From NCBI GenBank assembly GCA_025966215.1, contig JAOPVM010000039.1:1-5355 (forward strand): DNA of 5,355 nucleotides. Direction: 5' to 3'. The notes beneath the pieces were generated by a model. That model was given only the letters and a program-made list of their open reading frames with translations. It was not told the DNA's origin and searched no databases. Each line of letters opens with the position of its first letter. Position 1 is the stretch's first letter. Positions 1-4,651 of this stretch are shown here, piece by piece. This DNA is from Klenkia sp. (GTDB lineage Bacteria; Actinomycetota; Actinomycetes; Mycobacteriales; Geodermatophilaceae). A program made the position numbers and the translations under genes.

Positions 1-61
1 GCACAGCGGCGCGTCGTCAGGGACGGGCGCGGTCGACGGATGCCAGCGACCGGGAGGTGGC

Positions 62-910
62 GTGGACACGAGGAAACCTGATCTCAGCGGAGTGATGGGT
101 CCCGGGTGCGCACCCACCGATGCGGCAGCCGCCCGCTTCAGGACGGCTGCCAGACTCTACCAACCTGCGCCGGATCCGGCACCGCGTCAGACCGGTCACG
201 CGTCTCACGATCGTGCTCCTGAGCGCACCCCCTGGTGGAACGAGCTGCACCTGGCTCCGGTGGTCGATGCCGGGGGCCGGGTGGTGCAGTACATCGGCGT
301 GCAGACCGATGTGACCGCCCGGGTCGAGGCCGAACGCCGTCTCTCCACCGAGCAGGCCCGCACCCGGCAGTACCTGGACCGGATCGAGCAGCTGGCCTAC
401 ACCGACCCGCTCACCGGCCTGCCCAACCGACGCCGGCTGCAGGAGCAGGTCGAACTCGCGCTGTGGGAGGCCGACGCCTCCGGCACCGCCCTCGGCCTGC
501 TGTTCGTCGACCTCGACGGGTTCAAGGCGGTCAACGACCGGATGGGCCACGCCGCCGGTGACGAGCTGCTGGTGGAGGTCAGCAGGCGGTTGCGTGGCCG
601 GCTGCGGCGCAGGGACCTGCTGGCCCGGCTCGGCGGGGACGAGTTCCTGGTGGCCCTCCCCGGCCTGGACCCCCTCGGCGCAGTCGAGGAGGCCGCCGAC
701 GTGGCCGGGTCCCTGGTGGAGGGCCTGGGCCGACCGGTCGACCTGCGCGGGGAGGTCGTGGTGGTTCGGGCCAGCGTCGGTGCCGCCGTCAGCCCCGCCG
801 ACGGATCGGACTTCGCTACCCTGCTGCACACGGCCGACCTGAGGATGTACGAGGCCAAGAAGCTGGCGCGGGCCGCAGCAGCGACCCCGTCGGTCGTGCA
901 GATCGACTGA
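62..910 (+). CDS. Diguanylate cyclase (GGDEF) with a remnant PAS C-terminus
   Basis: It is predicted to make cyclic di-GMP from two GTP. In the 282-residue reading, the GGDEF domain spans about residues 110-270. It has the DPLTGLPNRR entry motif (115-124), the metal-binding Asp in FVDLDGFK (D150) and an intact GGDEF active loop (191-195). The product-inhibition I-site RxxD (182-185) stands exactly five residues before GGDEF. Residues 57-90 (PWWNELHLAPV to VGVQTDVTARVE-like) match only the last strands and linker of a PAS/LOV domain; the core with the flavin-binding cysteine motif is absent. Residues 1-56 resemble nothing I know and use A/T third positions far more often than the rest. The GTG start is chosen for GGGAGGTGG at 52-60, but the frame is open to the left edge, so the true start could lie outside. 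The cyclase domain itself is sure; its sensory input and whether the chimeric N-terminus is translated are not. Confidence 0.85.
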   Translation: MDTRKPDLSGVMGPGCAPTDAAAARFRTAARLYQPAPDPAPRQTGHASHDRAPERTPWWNELHLAPVVDAGGRVVQYIGVQTDVTARVEAERRLSTEQARTRQYLDRIEQLAYTDPLTGLPNRRRLQEQVELALWEADASGTALGLLFVDLDGFKAVNDRMGHAAGDELLVEVSRRLRGRLRRRDLLARLGGDEFLVALPGLDPLGAVEEAADVAGSLVEGLGRPVDLRGEVVVVRASVGAAVSPADGSDFATLLHTADLRMYEAKKLARAAAATPSVVQID

Positions 911-937
911 TCGGCGCGCTCGTCCAGGCCAGGTACA

Positions 938-971
938 GCCGGGACCCCGGCCCCGGCGGGCCGGTCCCGGT
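938..971. terminator. GC-rich hairpin between convergent genes
   Basis: The arms CCGGGACC (939-946) and GGTCCCGG (963-970) are perfect inverted repeats, extended by a G-U pair at 938/971. An inner GGCC/GGCC pairing (949-952 with 959-962) would tighten the 16-base loop. It lies 28 bases after the stop of the cyclase gene and 54 bases beyond the stop of the opposing mntH gene, so it could end transcription from both sides. There is no U-tract, which is common for high-GC actinobacterial terminators. Confidence 0.55.
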
Positions 972-1024
972 CGGCCGTGGCACGACGTCAGGTGCACCGT
1001 CGGTGACGGGCGTCCGTGCCGCAG

Positions 1025-2293
1025 TCAGCCCAGCAGGTCGAGCACGAGCCAGCCGTTGAGGCCGGTGACCACGGCGGTGACCGCGCAGGCGGCCGCAGTC
1101 GTGGTCCACCGGTTGACCCACGGGCCCATCACCGACCGGCGGGCGGTGAGCCAGACCAGGGGGACCAGGGCGAACGGGATGCCGAAGGAGAGCACCACCT
1201 GAGACCAGACGAGCGCAGCCGTGGGGTCTGCGCCCACGGCGAGCAGGCCCACCGCGGGGGCGACCGTGATGGTCCTGCGCAGCAGCAGGGGGACGCGCCG
1301 TCGTAGGAAGCCGGCCATCACCACCTGGCCGGCGTGCGTGCCGACCGACGATGCGGCGAACCCGGAAGCGAGCAGGGCCACGGCGAAGGCGGTGGCCGCG
1401 AGCCGGCCGGAGTGGGCACCGAGGCCCGCGTGCACGCTCTCCAGGGTCTGCTCGGTCTGTCCGGTGCCGGCGAACAGACCGGCCGCGGCGATCAGCAGGG
1501 CGGCGTTGACCGCGCCGGCCAGCAGCATGGCCAACCCGACGTCCCACCGCTGGGCGCGGAGCAACCGCGCCCGGCCGGCCCGGGTGCGGCCGGCGGTGAC
1601 CGTGTCCCCGTACCGGCCCGGCGTCAGGGCCGAGTGCACGTAGACCACGTGCGGCATCACCGTGGCACCGAGGATGCCGATCGCCAGCACCAGCGCGTGC
1701 CCGTCCAGTGGGGAGGGGGCCAGCCCGGTCAGGCCGGCCTGCGGGTCCACCCCGGCGCCGACGAGGGTGTAGCCGAACCCGACCGCGATGACCAGCAGGC
1801 ACCCGGTGACGACGCGTTCGAAGGGCCGGTGCCCGTGGCGCTGCAGGCCCAGCAGGGCACAGGCGACCGCTGCGGTGAGCAGCCCGCCGACCGGCAGGGG
1901 GACGCCGAAGAGCAGGTGCAGCGCCACGGCACCCCCGACGATCTCGGCGAGGTCGGTGGCGATGGCCACCACCTCGGCCTGCACCCAGAGGCCCCGGACC
2001 ACCGGGCGGGGCAGCTCGAGGCGGCAGTGGGTGGCCAGGTCCCGGCCGGTGGCCATCCCCAGCTTGGCGGTCAGGGTCTGCACGAGGACGGCCAGCACGT
2101 TGGCGGCGACCACGACCCACAGCAGCGTGTAGCCGAAGGAGGCACCCGCGGTGGAGTTGGTGGCCACGTTCCCCGGGTCCACGTAGGCGATGGCCGCGAC
2201 GAACGCGGGCCCCAGCATCGGCAGCAGCCGGCCGGGCCGCCGTCGCCCGGCGGACCGCGGGAGTGCCGAGGCGTCGACACGGGACAGGAACAC
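1025..2293 (-). CDS. mntH: NRAMP-family manganese/divalent metal:proton symporter MntH
   Basis: It is an inner-membrane importer of Mn(II), probably also Fe(II) and related ions, driven by protons. With the GTG start at 2293 the protein has 422 residues, usual for the family, and about eleven hydrophobic segments (near 23-41, 51-74, 103-131, 134-150, 160-182, 200-223, 252-274, 298-322, 342-358, 362-383, 397-421). The metal site is complete: DPGN in helix 1 (D39, N42) and AxxMPH in helix 6 (A210, M213, H215). The helix 3 pair D114/E117 (DLAE), tied to proton movement in known members, is present at the same spacing from the DPGN Asp as in the Deinococcus protein. A longer reading from ATG at 2365 adds 24 Arg/Pro-rich residues without a ribosome binding site, so I prefer the GTG behind GGAGGT. 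It lies 86 bp downstream of a co-oriented response-regulator gene and may share its transcript. The family call is firm; metal preference is inferred. Confidence 0.94.
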   Translation of the reverse strand: MFLSRVDASALPRSAGRRRPGRLLPMLGPAFVAAIAYVDPGNVATNSTAGASFGYTLLWVVVAANVLAVLVQTLTAKLGMATGRDLATHCRLELPRPVVRGLWVQAEVVAIATDLAEIVGGAVALHLLFGVPLPVGGLLTAAVACALLGLQRHGHRPFERVVTGCLLVIAVGFGYTLVGAGVDPQAGLTGLAPSPLDGHALVLAIGILGATVMPHVVYVHSALTPGRYGDTVTAGRTRAGRARLLRAQRWDVGLAMLLAGAVNAALLIAAAGLFAGTGQTEQTLESVHAGLGAHSGRLAATAFAVALLASGFAASSVGTHAGQVVMAGFLRRRVPLLLRRTITVAPAVGLLAVGADPTAALVWSQVVLSFGIPFALVPLVWLTARRSVMGPWVNRWTTTAAACAVTAVVTGLNGWLVLDLLG

Positions 2294-2297
2294 AGGG

Positions 2298-2303
2298 ACC
2301 TCC
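2298..2303 (-). promoter_or_regulatory. Ribosome binding site deciding the mntH start
   Basis: On the minus strand this reads GGAGGT, and the GGAGG core ends five bases before the GTG at 2293-2291. The alternative ATG at 2365 has no purine-rich stretch at the right distance. This sets the protein start just before MFLSRVDASAL and removes 24 unconserved-looking residues. Confidence 0.75.
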
Positions 2304-2304
2304 G

Positions 2305-2320
2305 GGGACGGCGTCGTCCC
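2305..2320. repeat. Short perfect inverted repeat in the mntH leader
   Basis: GGGACG (2305-2310) and CGTCCC (2315-2320) are separated by four bases. The repeat begins one base upstream (minus strand) of the GGAGGT of mntH. It could be an operator site or, in the mRNA, a small hairpin close to the ribosome binding site. Six-base arms occur often by chance at this GC content, so any role is a guess. I do not see an AT-rich DtxR/MntR-type box in this gap. Confidence 0.3.
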
Positions 2321-2332
2321 TCTCCTGCCCGA

Positions 2333-2345
2333 CGGGGCGGCCCCG
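2333..2345. repeat. Small GC hairpin in the regulator-mntH gap
   Basis: CGGGG (2333-2337) and CCCCG (2341-2345) flank a three-base loop, and the palindrome CCCCGCGGGG (2341-2350) overlaps it. It lies about 35 bases past the stop of the response-regulator gene and could be a weak terminator or attenuator before mntH. The stem is short and there is no T-run, so readthrough into mntH is as likely. Confidence 0.25.
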
Positions 2346-2379
2346 CGGGGTCGTCGATGGCCCATCGGGGCCAGTCAGG

Positions 2380-3054
2380 TCACGCGGGCCGGTCGCCCCC
2401 ACCGGTCAGGCCCACCTCGCCGGCCAGCGCGGCGGCCTCGGTGCGGCTGCCGACCCGCAGCTGCCGCAGCAGCCCCGCCACCAGCCGCTTGGCGGTCCGG
2501 TCGGACACGTGCAGCGTCGCGGCCAGGTCGTTGGTGCTCGTCCCCGCAGCGACCAGCTTCCACAACCGCCGGTCGTCGGCGCTGAGCCGGTCGACCACGC
2601 CGCGGTCGACGCGGGGCGCGCTGTCGGCGATCATCCGGCGCAGCAGGGCGGTGGGCATCACCGACCAGCCGTCCAGCACGGCGAGCAGCGGCGGGACCAG
2701 CACCTCGGGTGAGCTGGTCTTGGGGAGGAAACCCTCTGCCCCGGCCCGCAGGCACTCCAGTTGCTCGTCCTCGTCGGCAGTGCCCGAGAGGGCGACGACG
2801 CGGACCGTGGGGTCGGCCCGGCGGATCGCCGCGATGGCCCGGATCCCGCCGGGTGGGGGCATGGCCAGGTCGACCAGGGCGAGGTCGGCGCGGACCCGGT
2901 GCACGAGGGAGGCCGCGGCCGAGGCGTCGTCCGTCGCACCGACGACCCGCACCCGGCCCCCGCTCACCTCGGGCAGGAGCAGCGCCAGGCCGCGGCTGAA
3001 CAGGGCGTGGTCGTCGACGATCACCACGTCCACGGTGGACGCGGGCGGGTTCAT
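2380..3054 (-). CDS. NarL/LuxR-type response regulator
   Basis: It is a cytoplasmic DNA-binding regulator switched by phosphorylation. The 224 residues are the usual length for the family. The receiver domain (about 8-125) has the acidic pair D14/D15 in VIVDDH, the phospho-acceptor D62 in LALVDLAMPP, the switch residue S90 and the lysine K112 in FLPKT. The C-terminal helix-turn-helix (about 155-212) reads NDLAATLHVSDRTAKRLVAG, a GerE/LuxR fold, but its entry is LSADDRRLWKLV and not the common LTxREREVL form. The ATG at 3054 is the only start: the frame runs back to a stop near 3117 with no other start codon, and no clear ribosome binding site precedes it, so initiation may be weak or leaderless. 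The gene is upstream of mntH on the same strand and divergent from the manganese catalase. No kinase is adjacent; the kinase-like gene at 4652 is the only candidate here. Target genes are inferred from position only. Confidence 0.92.
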   Translation of the reverse strand: MNPPASTVDVVIVDDHALFSRGLALLLPEVSGGRVRVVGATDDASAAASLVHRVRADLALVDLAMPPPGGIRAIAAIRRADPTVRVVALSGTADEDEQLECLRAGAEGFLPKTSSPEVLVPPLLAVLDGWSVMPTALLRRMIADSAPRVDRGVVDRLSADDRRLWKLVAAGTSTNDLAATLHVSDRTAKRLVAGLLRQLRVGSRTEAAALAGEVGLTGGGDRPA

Positions 3055-3118
3055 GGACCGTGGCTGACGTCGATCACCAGGCCATGCCCGTGACGGTCGC
3101 CGCCGACACCACTGCTAC

Positions 3119-3133
3119 GGGACCGCGGTCTCC
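3119..3133. repeat. Palindromic candidate operator, copy 1
   Basis: It contains the perfect 10-base palindrome GACCGCGGTC (3121-3130), flanked to give GGACCGC (3120-3126) overlapping GCGGTCTCC (3125-3133). The same two half-sites recur in inverted order at 3210-3230. A palindrome repeated within a divergent promoter is what a dimeric regulator site looks like, but CCGCGG-type words are frequent at this GC content. Confidence 0.4.
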
Positions 3134-3209
3134 GGGGGGCTCGCGACAGGTCGGCACGCACGGGCCACGGCGCGGCCTGGAGGGGCCACCGGGGCGGGCA
3201 GACAGCGGA

Positions 3210-3230
3210 GGAGACCGCAGGACGCGGTCC
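3210..3230. repeat. Inverted-repeat candidate operator, copy 2
   Basis: GGAGACCGC (3210-3218) and GCGGTCC (3224-3230) flank a five-base spacer. They are the reverse complements of the half-sites in the copy at 3119-3133, with a wider spacing. It lies 43 bases before the catalase GTG, so it would be in the leader or around the promoter, and in RNA it could form a six-base-pair stem. Confidence 0.4.
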
Positions 3231-3261
3231 TCAGCCCGGACCCGAGAACGCCCTCACCGTC

Positions 3262-3266
3262 AGGAG
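3262..3266 (+). promoter_or_regulatory. Ribosome binding site deciding the catalase start
   Basis: AGGAG ends six bases before the GTG at 3273. It supports that GTG over the in-frame ATG at 3060, which would add 71 residues unlike the manganese catalase family. Confidence 0.75.
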
Positions 3267-3272
3267 CCCACC

Positions 3273-4136
3273 GTGTTCACCCACACCCATGCACTGCAGT
3301 TCGAGGCCAAGCCCGACGGACCCGACGCGGAGTTCGCCCGCAAGATGCAGGAGGTCCTGGGCGGTCAGTGGGGCGAGATGACCGTCGCCACCCAGTACCT
3401 GCTCCAGGGCTGGAACTGCCGGCTGCCCGGAAAGTACAAGGACATGCTGATGGCGATCGGCACCGAGGAACTCGCCCACGTCGAGATGATCGTGACGATG
3501 ATCGACCGGCTGCTGGACCACAGCCCGCTCACGCCCGACGCCGCGGACCGGAACAAGGAGGCCGCCGCCGGCTACGGGATGACCAACCCGCAACACACCA
3601 TCGCCAACGGCGGGGGCGCCTCCTACATGGACAGCATGGGCAACCCCTGGACCGGTGCCTACGTCACCGCCAGCGGCAACCTGCTCGCCGACTTCCACTA
3701 CAACGCCACCGCCGAGATGCAGGGCCGACTCCAGGTGGCCCGGCTGTGGAACATGACCGACGACCCGGGCGTCAAGGACCTGCTGCGCTTCCTCCTGACC
3801 CGCGACCACATGCACCAGCAGCAGTGGCTGGCAGCCTGCCAGGAGCTGGAGGCCGACGGCCTCGACAGCGTGCCGGTGCCCGAGGCGTTCCCACTGGACG
3901 AGGAGCTGCCCGAGTTCGCGTACACGTTCATCGACGCCTCCGACGGCCCGAACGCCACCGACGGCCGCTGGGCGAACGGCCCCGCGCTGGACGGCACCGA
4001 CAACGTGCTGACCTCGGCGCCGATCGCAGCGCACGCCGACGCCCCGATCCTGCCGCCGGGTGACCCGCGGCTGTTCGGCACCCCGCCGGCCCCGATGGAG
4101 ACGCTGCTGCAGAAGGCGAAGGACGCCCTGAAGTAG
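3273..4136 (+). CDS. Manganese (non-haem) catalase
   Basis: It breaks down 2 H2O2 to water and O2 using a dimanganese centre inside a four-helix ferritin-like bundle; the enzyme is cytoplasmic and normally hexameric. The protein has 287 residues from the GTG, with the usual opening VFTHTHALQFEAK. All five metal ligands known from the Lactobacillus plantarum enzyme fall at the same numbers: E35 (GGQWGE), E66 and H69 (GTEELAH), E148 (NATAE) and H181 (RDHMHQ). The C-terminal part (about 205-287) carries the family's extended arm, with YTFIDASDG and GPALDGT, which wraps between subunits. Second-sphere positions differ from the L. plantarum enzyme as I recall it: A147 for Arg and D178 for Glu. The start is set by AGGAG at 3262-3266. 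It is divergent from the response regulator and mntH; the importer would supply its metal. A strong hairpin follows the stop. The family call is very safe; real catalase activity is inferred. Confidence 0.95.
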   Translation: MFTHTHALQFEAKPDGPDAEFARKMQEVLGGQWGEMTVATQYLLQGWNCRLPGKYKDMLMAIGTEELAHVEMIVTMIDRLLDHSPLTPDAADRNKEAAAGYGMTNPQHTIANGGGASYMDSMGNPWTGAYVTASGNLLADFHYNATAEMQGRLQVARLWNMTDDPGVKDLLRFLLTRDHMHQQQWLAACQELEADGLDSVPVPEAFPLDEELPEFAYTFIDASDGPNATDGRWANGPALDGTDNVLTSAPIAAHADAPILPPGDPRLFGTPPAPMETLLQKAKDALK

Positions 4137-4154
4137 CCCGGTCGACCCCCAGCC

Positions 4155-4180
4155 GCCGGCGCCCCTCCGGGGGCGCCGGC
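4155..4180 (+). terminator. Strong hairpin after the catalase gene
   Basis: The arms GCCGGCGCCCC (4155-4165) and GGGGCGCCGGC (4170-4180) are perfect over 11 bp with a four-base loop. It starts 18 bases after the stop at 4136. No T-run follows, so it is either a U-less actinobacterial terminator or a 3' stabiliser. It ends 12 bases before the ribosome binding site of the small downstream gene, so it could also partly limit read-through into that gene. Confidence 0.7.
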
Positions 4181-4192
4181 AGTCACCCCACC

Positions 4193-4198
4193 GGAGGT
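4193..4198 (+). promoter_or_regulatory. Ribosome binding site of the small membrane protein
   Basis: GGAGGT, whose GGAGG core ends six bases before the GTG at 4204, is as good as any in the window. It is the main reason to accept the short gene that follows. Confidence 0.65.
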
Positions 4199-4203
4199 GC
4201 TCC

Positions 4204-4383
4204 GTGCACGGCGTCCCGTACACCCTCGTCCTGGTGCTGGCTGCGTTCACCGCGCTGCTGGCCCCTGCACCCTCCCCCGCGGCGGCACTCGTGGTCGGCA
4301 CCGCACTGGCAGTGCGACTCGCCGTCCGGTACCACCCGCGCGTGGCGCGCCGCCCGCGGCACGCATCGGTCCCCGGCGGCTGA
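4204..4383 (+). CDS. Small predicted two-helix membrane protein, unknown function
   Basis: I do not recognise this 59-residue protein. It begins with GTG (VHGVPYTLVLVLAA) and has two hydrophobic stretches, about residues 5-21 and 26-41, joined by a Pro-rich turn (APAPSPA). A basic tail (RYHPRVARRPRH, 42-53) would favour a hairpin with its C-terminus in the cytoplasm. Evidence that it is real: a strong GGAGGT at ideal distance, about 86 percent G/C at third codon positions, and a membrane-like pattern. It lies 67 bases after the catalase stop on the same strand, past a hairpin, so it may be read through from the catalase promoter at low level or have its own. A role with the catalase or with metal handling would be a guess. 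The alternative is a chance frame; small size leaves real doubt. Confidence 0.6.
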   Translation: MHGVPYTLVLVLAAFTALLAPAPSPAAALVVGTALAVRLAVRYHPRVARRPRHASVPGG

Positions 4384-4651
4384 TGCACGGCGGTGCCGAC
4401 GGTCGACCGCGGGACCGCCCCGCCACCGTGGCCCCCCGGGGCCACGGTGGCCCTGGGGGGCCACATCACGTCACCGAGTGGCCGACCGCCGGGCGATCGG
4501 TTTCGCTGGGACCGGGACGTGAGGCTCCAGCAACGGGGTCGTCGCTCCCCTGGCCCACCGGGTGTCTCATGGCCGAGTACCTCTCGCTCTCCCCGTCCTC
4601 AGGACGCCTCTGCCCGCCGGACGTCGCAGCTGCCGGACGCGGCGGACCGCG
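4384..4651. other. Non-coding gap with hairpins before the kinase-like gene
   Basis: This stretch of 268 bases has no gene I can support. It holds the palindrome CGGTCGACCG (4400-4409), the large inverted repeat at 4423-4464, and then about 185 bases with no clear promoter boxes. A 28-codon reading frame from ATG at 4569 ends in TGA overlapping the kinase GTG, and the kinase frame itself is open back to 4523. The promoter of the kinase-like gene is probably between 4465 and 4651. Confidence 0.5.
4423..4464. terminator. Large inverted repeat with two alternative folds
   Basis: Arms 4423-4435 and 4438-4450 are perfect over 13 bases with a two-base centre, closing in practice as a 12-bp stem with a four-base loop. 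A competing fold pairs GTGGCCCCCC (4428-4437) with GGGGGGCCAC (4455-4464), enclosing a smaller stem GGGCCA/TGGCCC (4439-4444 with 4448-4453). The two cannot form together. It lies 40 bases after the small membrane protein gene and most simply acts as its terminator; no T-run is present. Confidence 0.55.

Larger units (their letters stand above)
3055..3272. promoter_or_regulatory. Divergent promoter region, regulator/catalase
   Basis: These 218 bases separate the divergent starts of the response regulator (-) and the catalase (+), so promoters for both should be here. I cannot point to convincing -35/-10 boxes, which are often poor in high-GC actinobacteria. The catalase frame stays open through this stretch to an ATG at 3060, but the encoded residues are low-complexity and do not match the family. 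The visible structure is a pair of related inverted repeats listed separately. Confidence 0.6.

Noticed and set aside
1..61. Possible end of an upstream gene or promoter
   Set aside because: The 61 bases are open in the cyclase frame and too short to show a feature apart from the GGGAGGTGG used as a ribosome binding site.
816..2402. 528-codon open frame on the minus strand
   Set aside because: It is a frame-shifted reading of mntH on the same strand, with Arg/Gly/Pro-rich sequence and no family features.
1334..3067. 577-codon open frame on the plus strand
   Set aside because: It is antisense to mntH and the response regulator, whose motifs are unmistakable. Its residues are Gly/Arg/Gln-rich low complexity, as expected for the complement of high-GC coding DNA.
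3060..3272. Upstream extension of the catalase from ATG 3060
   Set aside because: The frame is open, but the 71 added residues are unlike the family, and AGGAG stands at the right distance from GTG 3273.
4400..4409. Palindrome CGGTCGACCG
   Set aside because: A single 10-base palindrome at this GC content is expected by chance, and it has no second copy placed near a promoter.
3231..4469. 412-codon open frame on the minus strand
   Set aside because: It is antisense to the catalase, which has all its ligand residues. The product is Val/Gly/Gln-rich and recalls no family.
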